Assembly (NCBI RefSeq): GCF_001436395.1
Contig: NZ_AZGJ01000014.1
Span: 1 to 44,962 of the forward strand
DNA: 44,962 bases
Origin: Secundilactobacillus malefermentans DSM 5705 = KCTC 3548
GTDB lineage: Bacteria > Bacillota > Bacilli > Lactobacillales > Lactobacillaceae
Direction of reading: 5' to 3'
In this document: piece by piece, positions 1 through 8,504 of the stretch
Position numbering within the stretch: the first letter of the stretch is position 1
Layout: every line of letters starts with the position of its first letter
Notes under the pieces: model-generated
Databases searched by the model: none
Seen by the model: the letters and a program-made list of their open reading frames with translations, nothing else
What the model was told of the DNA's origin: nothing
Program-made: the position numbers and the translations under genes

Positions 1-8
1 TATTTGGG

Positions 9-44
9 GTTCACTTCAATCAGGTGAACTGATTTCGTTTTTTT
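9..44 (+). terminator. Weak hairpin with T-run at window edge
   Basis: GTTCACTT (9-16) pairs with AGGTGAAC (22-29) around a 5-nt loop; a run of seven T follows at 38-44, eight bases after the stem. It would end a plus-strand transcript entering from the left, or mark the 3' end of the minus-strand island. The distance between stem and T-run makes it weak. Confidence 0.3.
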
Positions 45-47
45 AGA

Positions 48-878
48 TTAATCACTCAAATGATCTAACGCATACTGCTTTCTGCCACCAGGCTTAGGAA
101 TCTGGTCTCCCATCATCATGTGGAAACCACCATCAACTGGTAACTCCGCCCCATTAACATAATCAGAGCGATTGCTTGCTAAGAACAAGACACTATCCGC
201 AATATCGGATACAGTGCCAATCCGCTTGCTTGCCGTTAACTCTTTTCGGCCATTTTCAACGTCAGGATCAGAATAAAATCCCATGGACATTGGCGTTTTA
301 ACTAAACAAGGCATGATGACATTACTTCGAATGCCAAATTGTCCCCATTCAGCAGCGAGTTGTTTTGACAGCATATTCACGCCCGCCTTACTGGTACTGT
401 ACGCACCACTGTAGGTTTCTGGTGCTTCAGAGGCGACGGTCGAAATGTGTACCATTGACCCGCCTTCATGTTTCATCATCAGTTTACCGAAATGTTGTGC
501 CATCAAAAAGTAACCATCTAAATTAACATTAAGCACCTTTTTCCAGGTCTTATACGATAGTTTTTCAAGTGGCGCAAATTTTAAGATACCTGCAGTGTTT
601 ACTAACACATCACACTTATTAAATTTTGCAGCCACCTTTTCCACTAACTCGGAAACTTGGTCTTCGTCCGTTGTATCACAAACTGCTCGCATTATTTCAA
701 CATCAAATTTTGCTTTAATTGAACTAGCCAATTTGGTTAACTTATCTTCATCTAAATCCACTAAGACTAGCTTGGCATGCTGCTCAGCCAACTCTAAACA
801 AATTTTTTTGCCCATGCCACCAGCTGCTCCAGTAATCACACAAACTTTATTTGCTAAATTTAACCAACTTTCAGACAT
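48..878 (-). CDS. Short-chain dehydrogenase/reductase (SDR), last gene of the quinate/shikimate island
   Basis: Classical SDR of 276 residues. It has the cofactor motif TGAAGGMG (16-23), Asp41 after the second strand (suggesting NAD preference), NTAG (94-97) and a Ser146-Tyr160-Lys164 catalytic set in YSTSK. The ATG is preceded by AAAGGAG at good spacing. It lies 18 bp after the upstream MFS gene on the same strand, so they are probably co-transcribed. The family oxidises or reduces secondary alcohols and ketones in the cytoplasm. From context I infer a cyclohexane-carboxylate type substrate, for example a keto or hydroxy product of quinate/shikimate reduction. The substrate cannot be read from the sequence; a generic 3-oxoacyl-like or sugar-alcohol SDR is the alternative. 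Confidence 0.93.
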   Translation of the reverse strand: MSESWLNLANKVCVITGAAGGMGKKICLELAEQHAKLVLVDLDEDKLTKLASSIKAKFDVEIMRAVCDTTDEDQVSELVEKVAAKFNKCDVLVNTAGILKFAPLEKLSYKTWKKVLNVNLDGYFLMAQHFGKLMMKHEGGSMVHISTVASEAPETYSGAYSTSKAGVNMLSKQLAAEWGQFGIRSNVIMPCLVKTPMSMGFYSDPDVENGRKELTASKRIGTVSDIADSVLFLASNRSDYVNGAELPVDGGFHMMMGDQIPKPGGRKQYALDHLSD

Positions 879-896
879 CTTAAGATCTCCTTTTGT

Positions 897-2096
897 TTAA
901 GCGATACTCGTTTTCTTCTCCCTTAGGAGCAAGAGCGTTGCAACCGCACAAATGACGCCTAATACTGCGACCCCAACGTCGAACCACATAATATTTCGAA
1001 TACTTTCCTTGGCAATAAAACCAGTGAAAATAGGAATTGTAAAGGAAGCCAATCCGCTAGCAGTGTAATAGATTCCTAAAACTCGACCCTTATGTTCAGG
1101 ATATAGGTCACTCATGAGGGTTAATCCGATTTGTAAGACGCCGCCAGTTGCGGAAACGCCGATGACAAATCCCCCAATTGCGACCACCCAGTAGACCGGA
1201 AATGCTGCCATCAAAAATAGTGTTATCAGCGACACAATTGTATCAGCCAGCATAAAGTTCACTTGTTTGATCAATCGATTAACGATGATAGCGGTCAATA
1301 ACACGCCAAATATGGAACCGACACTATAAATGCTAACCAACAACCTTGCACTCGTTAAATGCAAATGTAGCACTTCTGTTCCGTATTCAGTCAGCCACTG
1401 ACTAATCAGATAAAAAGTCGCCATTCCAATATAGCCAAAAATCGTTAATACGATTGAGCTTACCACTTTACGACTAGGCGAAAGCGAGCTCGTTTTTTTG
1501 ATTATTGGACTACTTTGATTACTAACCGAATCCGCCAATTTGGGGAATTTTCTGAATTGAAGATAGACCAGGTTTCCAATCAAAATGACGCCACCTAGAA
1601 TAAATACCCAGCCATACCACATATTCGAAATATCGAGTACGGAGACCAAAATTGGTAAAAGTAACTCCCCAACTGATGAAAACGCCTTAATCATAATATT
1701 GGCAGAAGCCTCATGCTGCGGGAACAGGTCCATCAATGTTGGATAAGTACCCGCGTCCAAGAATGAATTTGCCATCCCCGCCATAATTCCCAAAATATAA
1801 GCTAAAACTAAATTTTTGCAAAATATTATTCCAAGGAAAAAGGGTAAATAGGTCAAAATTCCTAATCCCACAAAAATTTTCCGCCCAAATCGATCAGACA
1901 AAATTCCGGCAACGTAGAGCACCAGCAAATGGCCAATTCCGAGTGACGAAATTACAAATGAAACCCCTGCACTATCGACATTCCACTGGTCTCTTAACGA
2001 ATTCATATTCTGAGCCAAAATCACGATTGCCATTCCGTAGACGACGTAATTTAAATAAAGGCAAGCGGCCGTCTTCATCTTTTCCGCCTTATTCAT
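897..2096 (-). CDS. MFS transporter, YdiM/YdiN-like (paralogue 1 of 3)
   Basis: A 12-helix major facilitator protein of about 399 residues with the N-terminal NY-HG-VILAQNM pattern, VISSLGIG, the loop 2-3 motif SDRFGRK, NSFLDAGTYP and a conserved FGY-ATFYLISQWL stretch opening the C-terminal half. These features match my memory of E. coli YdiM/YdiN, which sit beside ydiB-aroD. Probable role: inner-membrane exchange of quinate, shikimate or their reduced products. An upstream in-frame TTG at 2129 would lie inside the preceding terminator hairpin, so I prefer the ATG at 2096 (GTGAG nine bases upstream). It is very similar to the MFS at 8505 and less so to the one at 5259. The transported compound is inferred from context only. 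Confidence 0.9.
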   Translation of the reverse strand: MNKAEKMKTAACLYLNYVVYGMAIVILAQNMNSLRDQWNVDSAGVSFVISSLGIGHLLVLYVAGILSDRFGRKIFVGLGILTYLPFFLGIIFCKNLVLAYILGIMAGMANSFLDAGTYPTLMDLFPQHEASANIMIKAFSSVGELLLPILVSVLDISNMWYGWVFILGGVILIGNLVYLQFRKFPKLADSVSNQSSPIIKKTSSLSPSRKVVSSIVLTIFGYIGMATFYLISQWLTEYGTEVLHLHLTSARLLVSIYSVGSIFGVLLTAIIVNRLIKQVNFMLADTIVSLITLFLMAAFPVYWVVAIGGFVIGVSATGGVLQIGLTLMSDLYPEHKGRVLGIYYTASGLASFTIPIFTGFIAKESIRNIMWFDVGVAVLGVICAVATLLLLREKKTSIA

Positions 2097-2127
2097 ATCA
2101 TTCAACTCACATTCTATTTGATATAGC

Positions 2128-2168
2128 AAAAAGGTCAGACAAGTAAGATAGCTTGATCTGACCTTTTT
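2128..2168 (-). terminator. Hairpin between ene-reductase and MFS gene
   Basis: AAAAAGGTCAGA (2128-2139) pairs with TCTGACCTTTTT (2157-2168), giving a U-run on either strand. It lies 9 bases after the ene-reductase stop and inside the operon-like gene string, so expression of the downstream MFS-SDR pair may be attenuated or separately promoted. Confidence 0.8.
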
Positions 2169-2177
2169 AGCATGGAT

Positions 2178-4475
2178 TTATTCAGATGCTAATGACTTGT
2201 CCATCTCAATAAATTTAAGGAACTTGTTAAAACATGACTTAAGAAAGTCAACACTACCTGAATCAGTAATCTTGTTGTCTTCATCAAACTTGTTTCCAGC
2301 TTGTGGCAACATAAATTCACTACCAGGCATCACCTTAGCATCCACCCCTGGTGAATCCAGAATTTGACGAAGATTCGTTTGTGCACGAACCGTTCCTTGA
2401 ATTCCAAGTGACGTACCGACAATCATAACTGGCTTGTCAGTAAATGGATGTTCAATGGATGAAAGCCATTCGATTGCGCTCTTCAAAGAGGCAGGAACGG
2501 AGTGGTCATATTCAGGTGTACTGATGACGATTCCGTCAGCATCCTCAATTTTGGCTGCAAGGTCCTTAACAATCTGAGGTTCACTTTCCAGGAGATCCTC
2601 GTTAAACATCGGAATATCCTTAATTTCACAAATTTCGAAATCAGTTTGGGCATCAAACAAATCACGCATTGAGTGTAATAACTTCCGGTTGTATGACTTA
2701 GAAGCGTTTGTCCCAACTAGCGAAACAATCTTTTTCTCTTGTCCGCCGACTTCATTCAATCTATCAGCATTCTTGCTAGCAGCTTCACCAGCTACATAGC
2801 CAGAAGAAATGCCCCAAGTATTCATCATACTTGGCATTGAATCATGACCGTTGGCACCGCCAATGACTTCACCAGCACCAAAGTAATTTGGCACTAACTT
2901 ATCTGATTCATCTAATAGTTCAAGGTTAGCTGGACTAACTGAATAGCCACCCAGTGTGGTGGCGTAACGGCCACGTTGTTCAACGACGTAGAAAGTATCG
3001 CCTTCAAATTGGTGAAGGAACTTAGCGTCACGACCAAACTCAGGATCGCGACCCTTTTCTGCATAGCCTTGGTAGTCGGAAACAGTTTTTTCAAGTTGAG
3101 TAGCGTCAATTCCAGCTACTTTGGCAACGTCAGCTAAACTGCCTTTTGCAAATACAGGCTTCTTATCTTGGTTGTCAAAGAATCCTTTAATCTCTTCTGG
3201 TAAGAAATCATGGAGAACAAGCAAGTCATAAAATGCCTTCCAAGTCCGTTCGTCCATCACAAGGTATGAAATTCGATCTGGTTGCTCAAGGATTGCATCA
3301 CGATCATCCGTGTAAGGAGCTAATTCGTTAACAATTCGTTTTCCCTTTGAGTTGACATAGATTGACCCTAAATCGGTTGCTTCCTTTGATGCGTAAGTTG
3401 TTAACTTGGCGATACCAGGTTCAACTTCAACACCATGAGGATAAATTTTGTACCAGCCGAGATCATGCGTCTTTAGCTTCAATTCTGAATTGAAACTGTA
3501 GGCGTCACCGGTTGCAGTCATTGGACCGTAATAGTCGATGCCTTCACTTTCGGCACCACGCATTTTAGCGTTGGCTCCATGACCACCAGCTGCTAAAACA
3601 ACTGATTTAGCCTTAATTTTGATAGTTTCGTTATCACTTTCAGCAACTAACCCATTCAAGTTACCCTTGCTATCAAATGTTAATTGTTCAACACGAGCAG
3701 ATAGGATCACCTTGCCACCCTTGTCTTCAAATGCTTTGGAAACTTTTTTGATAAATTCATAACTACTTGCAGTTGGCAATTCGATTTGGCGATCGATTGA
3801 GTGTTCGATGGTTTGGGTCTGAGCTTTTTGATACTCAAGGCCAGCAAAATCACTGATGAAATCAATCGCAGATCCGATGTTATGCGCCATCAAATTAGTT
3901 AAATCTGGATAATTTGAGTCTTTGCTTTCACGAGCAACATCTTCTGCCAAATGTTCCGGAGTATCACCTGAGTTTCCAAAAATTTTCTTAGAAACTTCAG
4001 AACCGGTACCTGTTACGTTTGAACCATTAAGAATCGTGGCACCACCAAGGTAACCATTCTTCTCAACCAAAATCACATTTTGTCCTTCAGTTAAGACGCG
4101 TGCACCAGCAACTAGGCCGGCTTCACCACCACCGATAACGACAACATCAGTCTTCAAACGCGTTGTTTGGTGTTCAACCACTTTCTTAGGAATTGGCGTC
4201 AAATGAACGTCCTCTTCCTTAATTGAATCCTTGGCTGAATCCAAAATGGATTTCGTCATAACCGTTGCACCACTAATGGTGTCAACATCAAATGATTGTT
4301 CGTCAACGATACTCTTCTTTAACTTATCAATAACTTGGTTAAAGATTCCAGAAGTTTCTGAATGTTTTAATATTTTTAGATCCTTGACTTTATCGTCCGC
4401 AACGTCAATTTCATAGTCAATAATACCGTTGTGACCTTTTGCCTGCCCTTTGATCTGTTTTTCTGAATTACTCAA
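2178..4475 (-). CDS. Three-domain flavin ene-reductase: FMN-binding, FAD-dependent fumarate-reductase-like, NAD(P)H:FMN reductase
   Basis: A 765-residue fusion. Residues 1-80 form an FMN-binding domain with DTISGAT (65-71), the motif whose last Thr carries covalent FMN added by ApbE. Residues 108-570 form a fumarate reductase/urocanate reductase-like domain with VVIGGGEAG (112-120), GGATILNG (144-151), VLAAGGHGAN and GAGEVIGGANGHD (533-545). Residues 583-760 form an NADPH-dependent FMN reductase domain (STPEYDHSVP, 652-661). No signal peptide or haem motif is seen, so it is a soluble cytoplasmic NAD(P)H-driven enzyme. The likely catalytic Arg in DDRD (390-393) is present, but the usual HPT is YPH (345-347), and the Arg expected near 545-550 is missing. 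A C4-dicarboxylate substrate is therefore unlikely. HcrB-type hydroxycinnamate reductases share this layout; the neighbours favour shikimate or 3-dehydroshikimate. The TTG start is backed by AAAGGAG. Confidence 0.93.
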   Translation of the reverse strand: MSNSEKQIKGQAKGHNGIIDYEIDVADDKVKDLKILKHSETSGIFNQVIDKLKKSIVDEQSFDVDTISGATVMTKSILDSAKDSIKEEDVHLTPIPKKVVEHQTTRLKTDVVVIGGGEAGLVAGARVLTEGQNVILVEKNGYLGGATILNGSNVTGTGSEVSKKIFGNSGDTPEHLAEDVARESKDSNYPDLTNLMAHNIGSAIDFISDFAGLEYQKAQTQTIEHSIDRQIELPTASSYEFIKKVSKAFEDKGGKVILSARVEQLTFDSKGNLNGLVAESDNETIKIKAKSVVLAAGGHGANAKMRGAESEGIDYYGPMTATGDAYSFNSELKLKTHDLGWYKIYPHGVEVEPGIAKLTTYASKEATDLGSIYVNSKGKRIVNELAPYTDDRDAILEQPDRISYLVMDERTWKAFYDLLVLHDFLPEEIKGFFDNQDKKPVFAKGSLADVAKVAGIDATQLEKTVSDYQGYAEKGRDPEFGRDAKFLHQFEGDTFYVVEQRGRYATTLGGYSVSPANLELLDESDKLVPNYFGAGEVIGGANGHDSMPSMMNTWGISSGYVAGEAASKNADRLNEVGGQEKKIVSLVGTNASKSYNRKLLHSMRDLFDAQTDFEICEIKDIPMFNEDLLESEPQIVKDLAAKIEDADGIVISTPEYDHSVPASLKSAIEWLSSIEHPFTDKPVMIVGTSLGIQGTVRAQTNLRQILDSPGVDAKVMPGSEFMLPQAGNKFDEDNKITDSGSVDFLKSCFNKFLKFIEMDKSLASE

Positions 4476-4504
4476 TAGTGTTTACTCCTTTACTTTGGCT
4501 TTTA

Positions 4505-5266
4505 CTAGCTTAACTTTAAATCTTCAAGTTCGTTCTTAAGGTGAGCCAATGAAATTTGGCCAGGAGCTGAGGCTGCACCCACAGTTGCAAATGTCAGGCA
4601 TGAGCCAAACACTTCGCCACTTAAACGAGAAACTTTTCCTAAATCACCCATCGACATGGTAATGATTGGTTGATCTAATTTTTCATTAGCTTCATGAGTA
4701 GCAGTTAACAATGTTAAAACATCATCAACTGAAGTTGGCATGACCGCAATCTTTGGAACGTCTGCGCCAAATTCTGCCATGCTCGTCAAACGAGCAACAA
4801 TATCGGCTTCATCTGGGGTTTCATGAAAGTGATGATTACTCATAACAACCTTGACGCCATTAGCGTGAGCCGCTTCGACAACAGCCTTTACTTTGGTTTC
4901 GTCGTGATAGCGTTCAACGTCTAATGCATCAGCGTAGTTACCGGCAAGAACCTTCTTACAAATTTCAAAATAATCATCATCAGAAAGTTCAAGCTCCCCA
5001 CCCTCGCTCATCGTTCTAAACGTAACGAGCAAAGCAGTTTCACCCAAGGCTTCACGGAGAGAATCCCCGACTTTAGTCAATTGGGCTTCATCTTGGACGC
5101 CTTCAAAATAGTCAATCCGCCATTCAATCAAATCGGCGCCTGCTTCACGAGCCTTTGTGGCCTGCTTAACGAGCTCTGATTCAGTTGTACCGGTAATCGG
5201 AACGGCCATTTTAGGACGACCTTCACCAAGCATCGTACTTCTCAATTTAACAGTATTTTTACTCAA
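4505..5266 (-). CDS. aroD: Type I 3-dehydroquinate dehydratase
   Basis: Converts 3-dehydroquinate to 3-dehydroshikimate through a Schiff base. The family signatures are present: AVPITG near the N terminus, EWRIDYFE, SNHHFHETP, DVPKIAVMP and a C-terminal SAPGQI loop. Counting from my start, His145 and Lys172 lie 27 residues apart, the same spacing I recall for the catalytic His/Lys pair of the E. coli enzyme. An in-frame TTG at 5296 is possible, but AAGGAGG sits inside that extension and is well placed for the TTG at 5266, giving 253 residues. That start overlaps the last 8 bases of the upstream MFS gene (TTGAGTAA), implying translational coupling. The neighbours point to a catabolic or reductive copy rather than chorismate synthesis. 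Confidence 0.95.
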   Translation of the reverse strand: MSKNTVKLRSTMLGEGRPKMAVPITGTTESELVKQATKAREAGADLIEWRIDYFEGVQDEAQLTKVGDSLREALGETALLVTFRTMSEGGELELSDDDYFEICKKVLAGNYADALDVERYHDETKVKAVVEAAHANGVKVVMSNHHFHETPDEADIVARLTSMAEFGADVPKIAVMPTSVDDVLTLLTATHEANEKLDQPIITMSMGDLGKVSRLSGEVFGSCLTFATVGAASAPGQISLAHLKNELEDLKLS

Positions 5267-6485
5267 GGTTAGCGCCTCCTTGTCGTTTTTTACCAAATAA
5301 TTTATAGTATCGAATTGTAATTAAGACGGCTAGAACAAATCCTGCAAGCGCGATGAAAACGTCAAACAAGATAATGTTTGCCAGATTTGAGGACATTGCA
5401 CCAGTTAACAGCGGAATTGTAAACGAAGCGATTGATCCTGCTGTATAAAAGGCACCCGTAATTGTTCCTTTTCCTTTGGGGAAGAAGGTTGACATAACAG
5501 TTAGTCCTAGTTGCATAACGCCACCAGCTGCTGAGAAACCAACAACGAATGACATAATTGAACAAATAAGTGCTGTAGGGAACAGATACATTAGAAGTAA
5601 TGATGCGAATGATAGTAAGGTATAAACTCCCAAGAATTGAATTTCCTTAACAGCCTTTTTAGCTAAAACGGCTGTTAACAACACACAAACAATTGAACCG
5701 ATACTGTAGTAACTGATTAATGCCCGTGAACTTGTATCTCCCATGTGCGCTATGCTTGCACCATATTGGCTCAACCACTGACTAACAAGGTAGAAAGTTG
5801 CTTGAGAAATGTAACCGTAAAGGATGAAGAGTGTTCCATCAATCCATAAGTTACCTTCTTGTAATTTGGCACCTGGGCCCTCTTCTTTTTCTTCTTCTGC
5901 TTCAGCCTCTTTAGCATCCTCATTTGGAGCTGGGAATTTACCAGCAAAGATAACGAAGATTAAACTGATTAAGAGAACAACGAGAGCGACAACGAATGAC
6001 CAGCCAAACCACATTTTGCTAGCAACTAAGAAGCTAACAAATAGTGGCAAGATGAATTGTCCTGCAGAAATGAAGGCTTTTAGAACAACGTTGGCAGTTC
6101 CTTTAGCATTGGGAAACATTTCCATCAAAGCTGGATATGTCCCAGAATCAAGGAACGAATTTGCAATTCCGGCTAAGATACCAAAAATGTAGGCCACCGC
6201 AATCGAGGAACTCATTAATATCCCACCAAAGAACAGCATATAGGTGATTATCCCCAAAATAACAAATGGTTTACGCCCAAATTTATCTGATAAGGCACCT
6301 GAAACTAGTAGGACAATGATTCGTCCAATTCCCAATGAAGAAATAACAACTGCAACCCCACCGGCATTTGTGTGCCATTTAGTTGCAAGCATTGCCATGT
6401 TTTGCGCCAAGATAATGACACCAATACCATGGATAAAGTAGTTCATATACAAACTTATAGCAGTTGGCATATAACGATTTTTCAT
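5259..6485 (-). CDS. MFS transporter, YdiM/YdiN-like (paralogue 2 of 3)
   Basis: A 408-residue, 12-helix MFS protein. The N terminus (MKNRYMPTAISLYMNYFIHG), VISSLGIGR, SDKFGRK, NSFLDSGTYPALME and YGYISQATFYLVSQWL closely follow E. coli YdiN/YdiM as I remember them. The central cytoplasmic loop is strongly acidic (a Glu-rich stretch near residue 200). The ATG follows AAAGGGGAAG. It sits between the YdiB-like dehydrogenase and aroD, the same partners as in E. coli, so quinate/shikimate uptake is the natural inference, but no transport assay can be cited here. Its 3' end overlaps the aroD start by 8 bases. Confidence 0.92.
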   Translation of the reverse strand: MKNRYMPTAISLYMNYFIHGIGVIILAQNMAMLATKWHTNAGGVAVVISSLGIGRIIVLLVSGALSDKFGRKPFVILGIITYMLFFGGILMSSSIAVAYIFGILAGIANSFLDSGTYPALMEMFPNAKGTANVVLKAFISAGQFILPLFVSFLVASKMWFGWSFVVALVVLLISLIFVIFAGKFPAPNEDAKEAEAEEEKEEGPGAKLQEGNLWIDGTLFILYGYISQATFYLVSQWLSQYGASIAHMGDTSSRALISYYSIGSIVCVLLTAVLAKKAVKEIQFLGVYTLLSFASLLLMYLFPTALICSIMSFVVGFSAAGGVMQLGLTVMSTFFPKGKGTITGAFYTAGSIASFTIPLLTGAMSSNLANIILFDVFIALAGFVLAVLITIRYYKLFGKKRQGGANLE

Positions 6486-6511
6486 GTTTAAACTTCCCCT
6501 TTATGTGTGGA

Positions 6512-7393
6512 CTATTTGGCGTCGTCGCCGAATAGAATTTCACGAATGTAATCAACTGGCATATCTTTCTTAGTCCAAAGCTTGAATGCGGCTGCGCCTT
6601 GTTCGAGCATCATGCCTAGACCGTTGAATACATGCTTAACACCTGCTTTTTCAGCAACTGCCATCAATTTAGTATCTCTTGGTGCGTAAACTGTATCGAA
6701 TACGATTTGGTCTTCACTGAACCAAGTTGGGTCGGTAACTAAAGTCTGATCTTGAAGTGGATTCATACCAACACTAGTTGCATCGGCGTAAATGTATGAA
6801 CTAGCAATTTCCTTCTTGAAATCGTCTTGATCTTCAAGTTCATGAAGGGTTGCTTTGCAGTCAGTTTTTTCGTTGATAATATCAACGTTACGTTTAGCAT
6901 TGTCGAAGAATTCATCATGACGGTTAAAAATTGAAATTTCTTTAACACCATCTAAAGCAGCTTGGATAGCCATTGGAGTAGCAGCACCACCGGCACCGGC
7001 CAACGTCATCTTCTTACCGCGAATATCAAGTCCTTCATCAGCTAATGACTTCATGAAGCCAATTCCGTCAGTCGTGTATCCTGTTAGAACACCGTTATCG
7101 TTAACAACTGTGTTAACAGCACCAATCATTTCGGTAGCTGGATCTAATTTATCTAGTAATGGAATCACTTTTTGCTTGTTAGGCATTGAGATGTTTGATC
7201 CACGCATGTCTAAAGTCCGAATGGCATCAATTGCGCCAGGTAACTTCTCATTTGTGATTTCAAAAGCAAGGTAAGCAAAGTTCAAACCTAATTTAGCAAA
7301 AGCATTATTGTGCATTGTTGGGGACATCGAATGTCTGATTGGGTAAGCCATCAAACCAATAAGTAATGTGTGTCCGTCAAGTCGTTCTGTCAT
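6512..7393 (-). CDS. aroE: Quinate/shikimate dehydrogenase (YdiB-like AroE family)
   Basis: A 293-residue AroE-family enzyme with the substrate motif SMSPTMHN, NISMPNK containing the catalytic Lys73, Asp109 in TTDGIGF, the Rossmann motif GAGGAA (133-138), ATSVGMNP and the C-terminal NGLGMMLEQGAAAF. After the second Rossmann strand it reads FNRHDEFF (156-163). In AroE this place carries an NRT-type NADP motif, whereas YdiB has NRRDEFF and uses NAD as well as NADP and oxidises quinate as well as shikimate. I therefore call it YdiB-like. The ATG at 7393 has AGGAGTG upstream; the longer TTG start at 7438 has no clear site. First gene of the minus-strand island, divergent from the LysR gene. Confidence 0.95.
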   Translation of the reverse strand: MTERLDGHTLLIGLMAYPIRHSMSPTMHNNAFAKLGLNFAYLAFEITNEKLPGAIDAIRTLDMRGSNISMPNKQKVIPLLDKLDPATEMIGAVNTVVNDNGVLTGYTTDGIGFMKSLADEGLDIRGKKMTLAGAGGAATPMAIQAALDGVKEISIFNRHDEFFDNAKRNVDIINEKTDCKATLHELEDQDDFKKEIASSYIYADATSVGMNPLQDQTLVTDPTWFSEDQIVFDTVYAPRDTKLMAVAEKAGVKHVFNGLGMMLEQGAAAFKLWTKKDMPVDYIREILFGDDAK

Positions 7394-7422
7394 AATATAA
7401 TCACTCCTAAATAAATTTTTGG

Positions 7423-7441
7423 GTAATTTGTTACTCAATTC
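7423..7441. promoter_or_regulatory. Element shared with the 9738-9756 leader (copy 1)
   Basis: GTAATTT (7423-7429) is followed by GTTACTCAATTC (7430-7441), 37 bp before the aroE-like ATG. Upstream of the third MFS gene the same GTAATTT is followed by the exact reverse complement GAATTGAGTAAC. Candidate operator for the LysR regulator encoded between the two sites. Confidence 0.45.
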
Positions 7442-7455
7442 ACTTGCAATGTTAG

Positions 7456-7499
7456 CACTTACACCTATAATAATAAATAAGGATAAGTGTGGTAATCAA
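7456..7499 (-). promoter_or_regulatory. Candidate promoter of the quinate island with an inverted repeat
   Basis: On the minus strand TTGATT (7499-7494) and TATTAT (7475-7470) are separated by 18 bp. The same stretch carries an imperfect inverted repeat, CTTACACCTAT (7458-7468) against ATAAGGATAAG (7477-7487), matching at 8 of 11 positions. LysR proteins usually bind such dyads around the promoter of the divergent target. Motif reading only. Confidence 0.4.
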
Positions 7500-7522
7500 T
7501 AGAAGTTCTCTATCAATAGAAG
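7495..7522. repeat. 11-bp direct repeat before the LysR gene
   Basis: ATCAATAGAAG occurs at 7495-7505 and again at 7512-7522, a 17-bp period, immediately before the LysR start codon. It may be an autoregulatory site; the AGAAG of the second copy may also serve as a weak ribosome site. Confidence 0.5.
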
Positions 7523-7525
7523 CTG

Positions 7526-8464
7526 GTGAACATTTTGAACATTAAACATTTGGTTTACTTCAAGGAGTTAGCGCGTACTGAGCACATGTCACAGGCGGCA
7601 GAAAATCTCGGGATTTCTGAGCCTTCACTTAGCTATGCCATCAAAAAGTTAGAAGTTGAACTTGGTGTGCCGCTTTTCGAACCGGATGGCCGAAACATCA
7701 AATTAACCCACCTTGGTGGTCTCTATCTCAAGTACATCACCGCAAGCATTAACAGCCTGAATCATGGGAATGACCTCATCAAACAACTGATTAATCCGAA
7801 TAAGGGCTACGTTAAACTGGGATTCACCTACACGCTTGGCCAAAGCTTGGTTCCGGAACTCATTAAGCAGTTCTCCATTCAAGAAAATAATCGTGAAATT
7901 TCGTTTGAATTAAACCAAAGTTTCACCGCCCAACTATTGCGGGACTTATACGATGAAAAATACGACGTTATTTTATCCTCCGATGTCACTCAGTTTGGTG
8001 ATCAGGATCCCCATAAAATCTTTAATTTCACGCCGATTGTCGAACAAGAAATAAAGTTAGCAGTTCCCTTTGACCATCCCCTCGCACAGGAAGCAGAGGT
8101 TCGAATGGCAGATATCGGAGATCAGCCATTAATTATGTACTCAAAGAATAGTGGATTAAGACCCCTAATCAATCAAATATTAGAACATGCGGACATTCAG
8201 CCAAACATCAAATTTGAGATGGTTGATGATCACTCAATCGTTGGCTTTGTACGCCAAGGGCTGGGAATTGCGCTAGTGCCAAATCTCCCCCAACTCAATC
8301 AAGAATTTGTGAAACTAAAACCAATTGTTGATAATCCGGTTAATCACGAGCTGTTTTTGGTAACCAAGCAGAGTCAGTTCATCACCCCCTCTGTCAGCCG
8401 ATTCCAGGAATTTGTTAAGAGCTACTGTTGGCAACACTATACAAATAAAGATCGATTAATTTAA
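7526..8464 (+). CDS. LysR-family transcriptional regulator of the quinate/shikimate island
   Basis: A 312-residue LTTR. The N-terminal winged helix-turn-helix (about 5-65) contains HMSQAAENLGISEPSLSYAI. The effector domain (about 90-300) has the usual LGFTYTLG start and a VRQGLGIALVP stretch near 250. It is transcribed away from the dehydrogenase gene and lies between the main operon and the third MFS gene, so it very likely controls both. The inducer is probably a pathway compound such as shikimate or quinate (inference). The GTG at 7526 gives the longest reading; the TTG at 7535 gives a product aligning better with typical LysR N termini. Neither has a strong ribosome site. Confidence 0.92.
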   Translation: MNILNIKHLVYFKELARTEHMSQAAENLGISEPSLSYAIKKLEVELGVPLFEPDGRNIKLTHLGGLYLKYITASINSLNHGNDLIKQLINPNKGYVKLGFTYTLGQSLVPELIKQFSIQENNREISFELNQSFTAQLLRDLYDEKYDVILSSDVTQFGDQDPHKIFNFTPIVEQEIKLAVPFDHPLAQEAEVRMADIGDQPLIMYSKNSGLRPLINQILEHADIQPNIKFEMVDDHSIVGFVRQGLGIALVPNLPQLNQEFVKLKPIVDNPVNHELFLVTKQSQFITPSVSRFQEFVKSYCWQHYTNKDRLI

Positions 8465-8502
8465 AAAACGTCAACCTAGTTTTCACTAGGCTGACGTTTT
8501 TA
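8464..8502 (+). terminator. Bidirectional terminator between LysR and MFS genes
   Basis: AAAACGTCA-CCTAG and CTAGG-TGACGTTTT form a long stem around TTTTCA. The U-run exists in both directions, serving the converging LysR (plus) and MFS (minus) genes. Confidence 0.85.
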
Positions 8503-8504
8503 AG

